A stretch of 32,903 nucleotides of DNA from JBEKTY01 sp049515555 (GTDB lineage Bacteria > Planctomycetota > Planctomycetia > Pirellulales > Thermoguttaceae): contig JBEKTY010000090.1 in assembly GCA_049515555.1 (NCBI GenBank), positions 1 through 32,903 of the forward strand, given 5' to 3'. Positions 23,139 to 29,706 of this stretch are shown piece after piece. Position numbers and translations under genes: made by a program. Below the pieces are notes generated by a model. It made no database searches, was not told the origin of the DNA, and saw only the letters and a program-made list of their open reading frames with translations. Numbering within the stretch: the stretch's first letter is position 1; the number at the start of each line of letters is the position of its first letter.

Positions 23139-25697
23139 ATGTCCGCCATGGCCACGAAACATAAGCACCGCGCGAAACCTGGTGCTACGGGGCTGCTCCA
23201 GCAGGCGCAGCGGTCGTTGGAGAAGGGCGATTTCAAGCAGGCGCTGAAGGACGCCAAGGTCTGCTACCGGCAACAGCCCAACCCCGAAAGCCGGCAATTC
23301 CTGGAACGGGCGTATCTGGCCCGCGGCCGCCAGTTGCATCGAGCCGGTTTGCGGGTGGAGTCGCAGGCCGTCGTGGAGACCCTTCTGGATTTGGGGGTGA
23401 CCGATGCCTCGGTCGAGCAGGCGCTTCCGGAGTTGCTGATTGCCGTCGGACTGTTCGGTCGGAGCGGCGGGGTCGGCCCGCCCTTGAAAGATGACGACCC
23501 GTTGTGCGTCGTGGTGGCCGATCACGCCGTACTGCGGCCCGAGGGGGCGCCGGCTGCCCTGCGGGCGATTCGCGAAGGGGCGACGACCATCCGCCGGGCG
23601 TTAACCGCGATGGAGGGGGGCGATGAGCCCCAGGCCATGGCCCTTCTCAAGGACATCCCGCGGGCATCGCCCTTTGCCGACTGGAAGTACTTGGTTCGCG
23701 GCCTGGCGGCCTATTATCGCCAGGACACGGCGGAGATGCAGGCCAACTGGGAGCGGCTCGATGCGGGGCGTTTTGCCGCACGGATTGCCGCCCCTTTGAA
23801 GGCCCTGGCCGATCTTGCCGCGGCATCCGCCGGCTCGCCCCGCACTGCCGACGGGCTGGCCCGGCTGAAAAGTGCCGTCGCGGCGGGCCCGCTCCTGAAG
23901 CGCTTGGAGAAATTGCAGGACCTGGTTATCGCGGGCCGCTATCGCGATGCGCTACGGCTGCTGCGTGACTCGGCGACCATCCTGCGCCAAACGGACCCCG
24001 CCTTGCCGCAACGGCTGGGAATGGTGCTGTATGCGACCATGGTCCGCAAAGGGGCCGTCTCCGCCGTTGGCGAGTTGGCCACGGTGATCGAGCCGCCGCC
24101 GATCGACCCCCATTGGAACCGCGGCTTGGCGATGGCCTGCGAGCAGTCCGAGGACGGCGACCTGAGCGATGCAGAACGCCACTGGCAGATGTACCTGGAG
24201 GACTTGGCGGGCTTGGAGTGCCTGTCGGCGGCGGAACGCGGGCTGGCTCAGGCGTTGGTTTGGCGGCGGTTGGGCAAGATGCTGGCGGCGGAATCGCGCT
24301 GCATTTGCCCCGAGTGCGGCGTGTGCCATGATCCGGACGAAAGCCTAGAGGAGCGGGCGGTCACGTGCTTCGAGAACAGCCTGCGGTTAGCGCCCGACTT
24401 ATTGACGGCGTACCAGGCACTGGCCGATACATTTGCAAAGTGGGAAGAGCCGGAGCAGGCGGCCGCGACCTGCCGGCGGTTGGTCGAGCGGTTTCCGGAG
24501 AACCTGGACGGGCTGCTGTATCTGGCCCACCACCACATGCAGCGTGACGAGCCCCTGGCGGCCCGTGCCTTTGTGCTCCGCGCCCAGCGGCTCAAACCGT
24601 TGGACGAGCGAATCCGGGCCATGGTGCGGGGCATTCACTTGGCGTCTGCGCGGCATTACGCGCTGGCCCAGCGATGGGAGGAGGGGCATGCCGAGCTCGC
24701 AGCGGCGGAAAAGGTGGCCCGCTCGCCCGCGGACAGCTATCACTTGCTCGTCCACCGGGCGGCCTTGGAACTCAAAGCGGGCCAGCTCGGCCTGGCCCAT
24801 CGGCTGCTCGACCAGGCGGCGAACGAATTGGGCGAAGCGGCTCCGATTTGGCTCTTGATGACCGTCGAGAGCGCCTGCTACGTTCTGCCGAAGGTTGTCC
24901 AGGCCGAGTTCGAGGGCCGCTGGCTGGGCGCGCTGAGGAAGAGCCGCAGCAGCCTCGCCGCCGGGGAAATGTGCCGAATCATGAACACCTGCTTGGAATC
25001 CCACGTGGATGATCCCCAGCGGGCGGGCCGCGCGGAATTCCTCGTGGACTTTCTGCGGCGGCGTTCACGAATCAAGTGGCTCTCCGGCGACCTGCGCAAC
25101 GTCCTGGTATTCCTGATCTGCCTGGAACAGCATGAACAACGGCGCGAGAAAAAACCCTCGCGGCATGCCGACGCAAGCGGCACCTCGAAGCTACTGGCGA
25201 AATTTGCGACGAAGGCCCGCGCGACGTTCCCCGACAACGCCTTCTTTCAACTGGTCGCCGGAACGATGGAGCTGCGCAAGGGGCCCCGAAAGTGCAACCG
25301 CCGGCTGGCGCGAGACTGCTTCCAGCGGGCCGCGCAATTGGCCCAAAGGGCCACCGACCCGGAGGGCATCGACGTGGCGAAGCGCGCCAAGGAGAAGCTC
25401 CTGTGGCTAGACGAACAGGATGGAATGCCCGTGCACGCCCCGCGGCCGTTGCCATTCAGGCCGGCGGATGACGACCCGATCGATCGGGCGGACTTGCCCG
25501 AGGACGATGATGACGATGACGGCGGCCGGCGGCCATCGTCCAGCCGGCCGGCGGGAGCGGTGTTCGAGATGTTCATGCGCATCTGCCGCGAGGCGGGAGT
25601 GGACCCTGAGAAGGTCCTCGACAAGATGGGCGGGGACCTGCCTTTCCGCTTCCGCCCGGAGGAGCGGCCGAAGGCGAAACGCAAGAACCGGAGATAG
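23139..25697 (+). CDS. TPR protein with a cysteine cluster, first gene of the Hsp70 operon
   Basis: An 852-residue cytoplasmic protein (no signal peptide). Helical TPR-like units are spread throughout: LQQAQRSLEKGDFKQALKDA near the start, then further ones near 235-330, 395-480 and 520-590. A cluster C-x-C-x2-C-x2-C (CICPECGVC, about 388-396) interrupts them and may bind a metal. Residues 780-800 contain a run of aspartates (PEDDDDDDGG), and the C-terminus is basic (KRKNRR). Acidic tails after TPRs can contact chaperone termini, but a dedicated EEVD-like signal is not present in the partner. The J-like gene follows 8 nt later. The start at 23139 or at ATG 23148 (MATKHKHR) is equally possible; neither has a good Shine-Dalgarno. 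Confidence 0.72.
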   Translation: MSAMATKHKHRAKPGATGLLQQAQRSLEKGDFKQALKDAKVCYRQQPNPESRQFLERAYLARGRQLHRAGLRVESQAVVETLLDLGVTDASVEQALPELLIAVGLFGRSGGVGPPLKDDDPLCVVVADHAVLRPEGAPAALRAIREGATTIRRALTAMEGGDEPQAMALLKDIPRASPFADWKYLVRGLAAYYRQDTAEMQANWERLDAGRFAARIAAPLKALADLAAASAGSPRTADGLARLKSAVAAGPLLKRLEKLQDLVIAGRYRDALRLLRDSATILRQTDPALPQRLGMVLYATMVRKGAVSAVGELATVIEPPPIDPHWNRGLAMACEQSEDGDLSDAERHWQMYLEDLAGLECLSAAERGLAQALVWRRLGKMLAAESRCICPECGVCHDPDESLEERAVTCFENSLRLAPDLLTAYQALADTFAKWEEPEQAAATCRRLVERFPENLDGLLYLAHHHMQRDEPLAARAFVLRAQRLKPLDERIRAMVRGIHLASARHYALAQRWEEGHAELAAAEKVARSPADSYHLLVHRAALELKAGQLGLAHRLLDQAANELGEAAPIWLLMTVESACYVLPKVVQAEFEGRWLGALRKSRSSLAAGEMCRIMNTCLESHVDDPQRAGRAEFLVDFLRRRSRIKWLSGDLRNVLVFLICLEQHEQRREKKPSRHADASGTSKLLAKFATKARATFPDNAFFQLVAGTMELRKGPRKCNRRLARDCFQRAAQLAQRATDPEGIDVAKRAKEKLLWLDEQDGMPVHAPRPLPFRPADDDPIDRADLPEDDDDDDGGRRPSSSRPAGAVFEMFMRICREAGVDPEKVLDKMGGDLPFRFRPEERPKAKRKNRR

Positions 25698-25705
25698 ACC
25701 GCACC

Positions 25706-25996
25706 ATGCCTGATCCTCATGCAATCCTTGGAGTTCCGGCGGACTGCGGCGAGGCTGAGGTCCGCCGCCGCTACCTGGAACTGGTCCGCCAGAACCCGCC
25801 CGACCGCGCCCCAGAGCGTTTCGTGGAGATCCACGCAGCTTACGAGAAGCTTCGCGACCCGGTGGTGCGGCTGGAGTCGACGCTGTTCAATTTGGAGTCG
25901 GCCGATACGCTGGCGGGGATCATCGACGATGTTCGCCGGCGTCTGCGGACGGCGCGGATTCCCACGCCAACCCTGCTTTCTCTGGCGGATGGCTGA
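25706..25996 (+). CDS. Short J-domain-like protein with an altered HPD loop
   Basis: A 96-residue protein which aligns with a J domain over its first ~55 residues: the DPHAILGVPADCGEAEVRRR helix I-II start, RYLELVRQ helix II, and RFVEIHAAYEKLRDP helix III. In J domains the loop after helix II carries His-Pro-Asp, which stimulates the Hsp70 ATPase. Here it reads Q-N-P-P-D-R (residues 29-34), so the histidine is missing or replaced by Asn-Pro. The remaining ~40 residues (VVRLESTLFNLESADTL and IDDVRRRLR) have no family signature. It lies between the TPR gene (8 nt) and grpE, whose ATG overlaps its TGA. A J-like role with this Hsp70 is the natural reading, but it may be regulatory rather than activating. 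Confidence 0.78.
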   Translation: MPDPHAILGVPADCGEAEVRRRYLELVRQNPPDRAPERFVEIHAAYEKLRDPVVRLESTLFNLESADTLAGIIDDVRRRLRTARIPTPTLLSLADG

Positions 25997-26790
25997 TGAA
26001 CGACCGGCTGGACAACGAAAGCATGCACGACCGCTTTCGGCAATGGCTGGAGGAAACCCGCGCGGAAGCGGGCGCGCTAGGCGAAGAGGCCGAGGTCCCG
26101 ACCGAGCAGGCGGGGGCCCGGCCGGTGGGCCTGCTGCAATTGGTCGAGGAATTCACCGCCCTGCGGCAAGAGGTGAAACTGCAAACCAAGAGTTCCCGCG
26201 GAGTGGCGGAACGAACCGAGCAGGCGCTGGCGGCCATGGAGCAGGCCGTGGCGTTGTTTCGCGGCATCGAGGGTAAGGAGGCGGAAGCGGGGCGGCTGGC
26301 CGCCCGGCCGCTGGTGGAATCGCTGGTGGAGCTGGACGAGGCGCTGGCCCGCGGCCGCGCGGTCATCGACACCGCCCGCCGCCGCATCCTCGAGGACCTC
26401 GCCGGCCCGGTCCAAGAGCAACTCGACAACCTGTGGCTGCGACTACCGTGGTGGCGCCGGCCGCTGTTACGCGCGTGGCGCCGCGGCGCGCGGGAAATCC
26501 TCGTCCAGGGCACGGCCGTGGCCCACCGCGACATCTTCGACGCCCTCGTCGAAGGATATAGCCTGATTCTCGGCCGCCTCGAGCGGGCCATGAAGAAAGC
26601 CGAAGTGTACCGCATCGAATGCGTCGGCAAACCGGTCGACCCCAACCTCATGACGGTGGTCGAGGTCGTCGACGATCCCCTCCGCCCGCCGGGAATTGTC
26701 GTAGAGCAGGTGCGGCCGGGCTACTACTGGAAAGGCAAGGTTCTGCGTTTCGCGGAGGTCCGGGCCGTGCAAGGGCGAACAGGCGTCTAA
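25996..26790 (+). CDS. grpE: GrpE-type nucleotide exchange factor of the accessory Hsp70
   Basis: A 264-residue protein. The C-terminal beta domain is typical of GrpE: GKPVDPNLMTVVEVVDDPLR (about 214-233), then PPGIVVEQVRPGYYWKGKVL (about 234-253) and RFAEVRAV. The centre (about 30-130) is a long coiled coil (LQLVEEFTALRQEVKL...). It catalyses ADP release from DnaK. It is longer than standard GrpE (about 180-200 residues), because of an extra helical region at about 130-200 which includes a basic WWRRPLLRAWRRGAR patch. The ATG overlaps the TGA of the J-like gene. The DnaK gene follows after a 36-bp gap filled by a CAAATCT heptamer tract. This is probably not the cell's main GrpE. Confidence 0.87.
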   Translation: MNDRLDNESMHDRFRQWLEETRAEAGALGEEAEVPTEQAGARPVGLLQLVEEFTALRQEVKLQTKSSRGVAERTEQALAAMEQAVALFRGIEGKEAEAGRLAARPLVESLVELDEALARGRAVIDTARRRILEDLAGPVQEQLDNLWLRLPWWRRPLLRAWRRGAREILVQGTAVAHRDIFDALVEGYSLILGRLERAMKKAEVYRIECVGKPVDPNLMTVVEVVDDPLRPPGIVVEQVRPGYYWKGKVLRFAEVRAVQGRTGV

Positions 26791-26793
26791 TTT

Positions 26794-26820
26794 CAAATCT
26801 CAAATCTCAAATCTCAAATC
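26794..26820. repeat. CAAATCT heptamer tandem repeat before dnaK
   Basis: Three full and one partial heptamer fill most of the space between the grpE stop codon and the dnaK start. No Shine-Dalgarno sequence is present in front of the dnaK ATG at 26827; the leader is an unstructured C/A-rich stretch ending CACCGCC. Confidence 0.9.
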
Positions 26821-26826
26821 ACCGCC

Positions 26827-28617
26827 ATGGAAACCATTCTGGGAATCGACTTGGGCACCACCAATAGCGAGGTGGCCATTATCCGCAACGGCCAGGTAGA
26901 AGTCTTGTACGAGGAGGGCGAGGCGATCCTGCCCTCGGTCGTGGGCCTGGACGCCGACGGCCGGTTGCTGGTCGGCGCCGCGGCGCGCAACCAATGGGTG
27001 CTGGCCCCCGAGCGTACCGTGCGGTCCATCAAGCGCCGCATGGGCACGGCCGAGACGGTCCGGCTGGGCGAGCAATCCTACACGCCCCAAGAGATTTCGG
27101 CCTTCATTCTGCGGAAGCTCAAGGAGCGGGCGGAGAAGCAGCTTGGCTCCGCCGTCCACAAGGCCGTCATTACGGTTCCCGCCTTCTTCAATGAGACGCA
27201 GCGCGAGGCGACCCGCGAGGCAGGCGAGCTGGCGGGCCTGGAGGTGATGCGGATCATCAACGAGCCGACCGCCGCCTCGCTCACCTACGACCCCCATCCG
27301 GAAAAGATGGAGCGGCTGCTGGTGTACGACCTGGGGGGCGGCACCTTCGACGTTTCGATTGTGCAGATCGAGCGGGGCGTGGTGGAGGTACTCAGCAGCC
27401 ACGGCGATACGCACCTGGGGGGCGACGATTTCGACCAACTGCTGGCCGACCTGGTATGCGACGATTTCCGCCGCGAGCAGGGCGTCGACCTCCGGCAGTC
27501 GCCGGCCGCCAAGTCGCGGGTGCTGCGCGCCGTGGAAGAAGCCAAGAAGCGGCTCTCTTCCGAGCCCGTCGCCCAGATCGAGGAGGAGTTCATCGCCGAG
27601 AAGCAAGGTGCCCCGCTGCACCTTCGCCGCGAGATTCACCGCGGCGAATATGAAGAGTTGATCGAGCCCTTGCTGGCCAAGACGCTGAAGTGCGTGGACC
27701 AGTCGCTTTCCGACGCCAAGCTCAACGCCAATCAGATCGACAAGGTGGTGCTGGTCGGCGGGGCCAGCCGCACCCCCCGGGTGCACGAGTTGCTCGAGGA
27801 GCAGCTCGGGCAGCCCATCCACGCCGAGGTGGATCCCGATCTGTGCGTGGCGATGGGCGCCGCCATCCAGGGCGGCCTGATTGCGGGAATCGACGTCGGG
27901 CCGGTCCTGGTCGACATCACCCCGCACACCTTGGGCATCCAGGCGTTGGGCGAGATCGGCGACCGCCTTTCGCACCACTGCTTTAGCCGGCTGATCCAGC
28001 GCAATTCGGCCCTGCCCGCCAGCCACAGCAAAATCTTCACCACGGTGTTTGACGGGCAGAAATCGGCGCGAATCGTGGTATTCCAAGGGGAAGACGACGA
28101 CGTTCGCCATAACGACTCGGTGGGCGAGTTCCTCTTGGACGGCCTGGCGGAGGTCGACTGCGGCAACGAGATCCTCGTGCGATTCAACCTCGATCTGGAC
28201 GGGATCTTGAAGGTCAGCGCCACCGAGCGGGCCACGGGCCGGCAGAAGCAATTGACCATCGACAACGCCGTTACCCGCTTCCGCGCCAGCAATCGGCAGG
28301 AGGCCCTGGCGCGCGTGAAAGCGACGTACCTGGGGGAGCCCGGCGCCCCGACGACGGCAGCGGTGACGGAGGCCGCCGCGGAGCCAAACGTGCCCGCCGC
28401 CGATCTCCCCGCCGGGATGGCCCAGCTCGTCGACCGCTGCGAGCAACTCATCGCCAAGAGCGGGAAACTCGCCGGGCAGTCGAATCCGGCGGATGCCGCG
28501 GAGATGCTGCAACTGGTCGAGCAACTCCGCGCGGCGATTACCGGACGCTCGCAGGCCGACATGGAGGCCGCCGCCGCGAAGCTGGAGGACCTTGTATTCT
28601 ATCTTCAGGACGCATGA
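26827..28617 (+). CDS. dnaK: Accessory Hsp70 chaperone (DnaK-type)
   Basis: A 596-residue Hsp70. The nucleotide-binding domain shows all signatures: IDLGTTNSEVAII (about 6-18), VITVPAFFNETQREATREAG with IINEPTAASLTY, LLVYDLGGGTFDVSIV and VVLVGGASRTPRVHELL. The substrate domain follows (about 380-500), with ERATGRQKQLTIDNA. The C-terminal lid is shorter than in the housekeeping DnaK (about 635-640 residues) and has no acidic EEVD-like or E/D-rich tail. It folds or remodels client proteins in the cytoplasm with its J-like and GrpE partners encoded immediately upstream. Its ATG lacks a Shine-Dalgarno. The stop TGA overlaps the ATG of the zinc-ribbon gene. Because the operon carries its own partners and adaptors, it is probably a specialised Hsp70, not the general one. 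Confidence 0.93.
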   Translation: METILGIDLGTTNSEVAIIRNGQVEVLYEEGEAILPSVVGLDADGRLLVGAAARNQWVLAPERTVRSIKRRMGTAETVRLGEQSYTPQEISAFILRKLKERAEKQLGSAVHKAVITVPAFFNETQREATREAGELAGLEVMRIINEPTAASLTYDPHPEKMERLLVYDLGGGTFDVSIVQIERGVVEVLSSHGDTHLGGDDFDQLLADLVCDDFRREQGVDLRQSPAAKSRVLRAVEEAKKRLSSEPVAQIEEEFIAEKQGAPLHLRREIHRGEYEELIEPLLAKTLKCVDQSLSDAKLNANQIDKVVLVGGASRTPRVHELLEEQLGQPIHAEVDPDLCVAMGAAIQGGLIAGIDVGPVLVDITPHTLGIQALGEIGDRLSHHCFSRLIQRNSALPASHSKIFTTVFDGQKSARIVVFQGEDDDVRHNDSVGEFLLDGLAEVDCGNEILVRFNLDLDGILKVSATERATGRQKQLTIDNAVTRFRASNRQEALARVKATYLGEPGAPTTAAVTEAAAEPNVPAADLPAGMAQLVDRCEQLIAKSGKLAGQSNPADAAEMLQLVEQLRAAITGRSQADMEAAAAKLEDLVFYLQDA

Positions 28618-29039
28618 TGCTGGACGATTCGCCTGACCGGCCGGCCGGGGGACTGTCCCGAGTTTCGCGGGGACTGTCCCAAGTTTCGTCCGACGAAACT
28701 GGGACTGTCCCCTTATCTGGCGAAACTGGGACTGTCCCATTCAAGGGCGGCGCCGTCCGCTGCCCGACGTGCGGCGCATGGCAGGAGTGGTCGGACGCCT
28801 GTCGCCGCTGCCGTTGCGAGCTGGCCCTCTTGCGGCAGGTGAGCGGCGCCGCTCTGTCCGCTCGCCGGCGCTCGTTGCGCGCGTTGCACGCCGGGCGTGT
28901 CAGCGAGGCCCTCCGCCATGCCCGCCGGTTGTATGATTATTGCCCGGACCAGCCGGCGGCGCGCCTCCTGGCGGTGTGCCATTGGCTCCAAGGGAACTGG
29001 ACCGCCGCGGTAAGCATAGCGCGGATCGGCGAGGGTTAG
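28614..29039 (+). CDS. Zinc-ribbon protein, last gene of the Hsp70 operon, with palindrome-encoded N-terminus
   Basis: A 141-residue protein. Residues 14-45 are produced by a compound palindrome (GLSQVSSDETGTVP is part of it). The original protein probably begins near residue 47: VRCPTCGAWQ, with cysteines at 50, 53, 63, 66 and 68 forming a zinc ribbon. A helical region follows (about 70-130: SARRRSLRALHAGRVSEALR, ARRLYDYCPDQPAARLLAVC) and resembles one or two TPR-like units. The ATG at 28614 overlaps the dnaK stop (ATGA), so it is translated with dnaK. The stop TAG is given by a MITE-like element. It may hand clients to the Hsp70 or bind nucleic acid; neither is shown. Confidence 0.7.
   Translation: MMLDDSPDRPAGGLSRVSRGLSQVSSDETGTVPLSGETGTVPFKGGAVRCPTCGAWQEWSDACRRCRCELALLRQVSGAALSARRRSLRALHAGRVSEALRHARRLYDYCPDQPAARLLAVCHWLQGNWTAAVSIARIGEG
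28647..28740. repeat. 44-bp coding palindrome in opposite orientation, with two half copies
   Basis: A full palindrome at 28669-28712 (GGGGACTGTCCC ... GGGACTGTCCCC) is the reverse of the copies at 17004 and 17376. Half copies lie on both sides (about 28648-28668 and 28713-28740). It contributes about 30 residues to the zinc-ribbon protein without breaking its frame, and the centre is again translated as SSDE. Confidence 0.9.
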
Positions 29040-29154
29040 CCAGAATTATTCACCGAGGCTTGTAGTGACCCGATTTATCGGGTCCAGAGAGCGTGAACAG
29101 GTCAAGGACCGCATGAATGCGGTCACTACGAACGATTGGTGAATAATCCGGGCT
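29038..29154. repeat. MITE-like element, copy B
   Basis: The inverted counterpart of 7041-7157, with ends around GAATTATTCACC and GGTGAATAATCCGGGCT and the same internal palindromes (ACCCGATTTATCGGGT and ACCGCATGAATGCGGT). Its left end overlaps the TAG stop codon of the zinc-ribbon gene (29037-29039), in the same relation as copy A to the exbD-like gene. Confidence 0.85.
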
Positions 29155-29167
29155 GAGCGGGCGCGCA

Positions 29168-29470
29168 TAAAAAAAGCCCCCGGAAAGGCTGTGTCCCAGG
29201 GGGGCGAAGGACACTCACTTTTCCGGGAGCGATTGGACGCTCTCGCGCCGGGCCCAAGGACGAGCTTCGCCTCGGACCGCTGCCTCAAGCGCACAAGGTT
29301 GTATTTGAAGCGGGCCGCTTACATCCTTGTAAGCGGCCGAAGCTTCATGGCCCGCAGGAATCGCCTTGCGGCATTCCCGGATGCGGACCCGTCCACGTGG
29401 ATCGACTGGCTCGCACTGACCCGAGCGACTGGCCGGCGGCACTTACAACCGACATCCAGCGCTCGTGAGA
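29168..29470 (-). ncRNA. Candidate structured noncoding RNA, family unidentified
   Basis: A ~300-nt transcript is predicted from a promoter at 29476-29504 and an intrinsic terminator at 29169-29227. In order, it can fold into a hairpin with GGUCCGCA/UGCGGGCC outer and GGAAUGCC/GGC-AUUCC inner stems closed by a GCAA (GNRA) loop (about 29353-29394), then a long hairpin of GAAGC/GCUUC plus an 11-bp perfect stem GGCCGCUUACA/UGUAAGCGGCC with an AGGA loop (about 29309-29345), then a hairpin closed by GGUCC/GGGCC (about 29251-29278), then GAGCG/CGCUC (29226-29241), then the terminator. No protein-coding signal or Shine-Dalgarno is seen. I considered 6S, tmRNA, RNase P and SRP RNA, and none of their core motifs is convincing. 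Whether it is one RNA, and its family, are uncertain. Confidence 0.6.
29169..29227 (-). terminator. Intrinsic terminator
   Basis: On the minus strand CCCGGAAA (29227-29220) pairs with TTTCCGGG (29186-29179), with an inner TGTCC/GGACA pair, followed by a run of seven T (29175-29169). It is the clearest rho-independent terminator in the window. Confidence 0.85.
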
Positions 29471-29475
29471 CGGGG

Positions 29476-29504
29476 AGAATATGGGATTTCGTTTCTTGCG
29501 TCAA
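29476..29504 (-). promoter_or_regulatory. Strong sigma-70 promoter of the candidate RNA
   Basis: TTGACG (29504-29499) and TATTCT (29481-29476) with a 17-nt spacer. An A-run (GAAAAAAACC) lies just upstream of the -35 box, in the place of an UP element. Transcription would start near 29469. Confidence 0.65.
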
Positions 29505-29509
29505 GGCCG

Positions 29510-29706
29510 GTTTTTTTCACCCTCGCCCACGCGTGCCGCGGGCGGGATTGCGGCACGCGCAATGTGCCGTCTGGGTTGGCCTTACGACCGGCGAATCAAT
29601 TTTCGCGTCTTCCCAACGTACTCCTCACGCTCCGCGTGAGGCCGGAAGTGCGATTGCGTCTGTGCCGGGCCCTCTCGCGGAGCAAGAGGAGTACGAAAGC
29701 CAAGCC
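29510..29706. repeat. Palindromes downstream of the HtrA-like gene
   Basis: There is no gene here. GCGTGCCGC (29531-29539) and GCGGCACGC (29550-29558) form a hairpin. CGTACTCCTCACGC (29617-29630) pairs with GCGTGAGG just after it and its outer part recurs inverted as GAGGAGTACG (29687-29696), so this is a nested element. They may serve as the 3' end of the recA-htrA transcript. Confidence 0.7.

Noticed and set aside
29168..29470. Assignment of the RNA to 6S RNA
   Set aside because: Some GCGGGCC and GGUCCGAG stretches recall 6S RNA, but the transcript is longer than usual and the long single-hairpin layout with a central bubble is not seen; I left the family open.
29215..29504. Small reading frames on the minus strand inside the candidate RNA region
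   Set aside because: They overlap the promoter and perfect hairpins, lack ribosome sites and show no family resemblance; the palindromes explain the sequence better.
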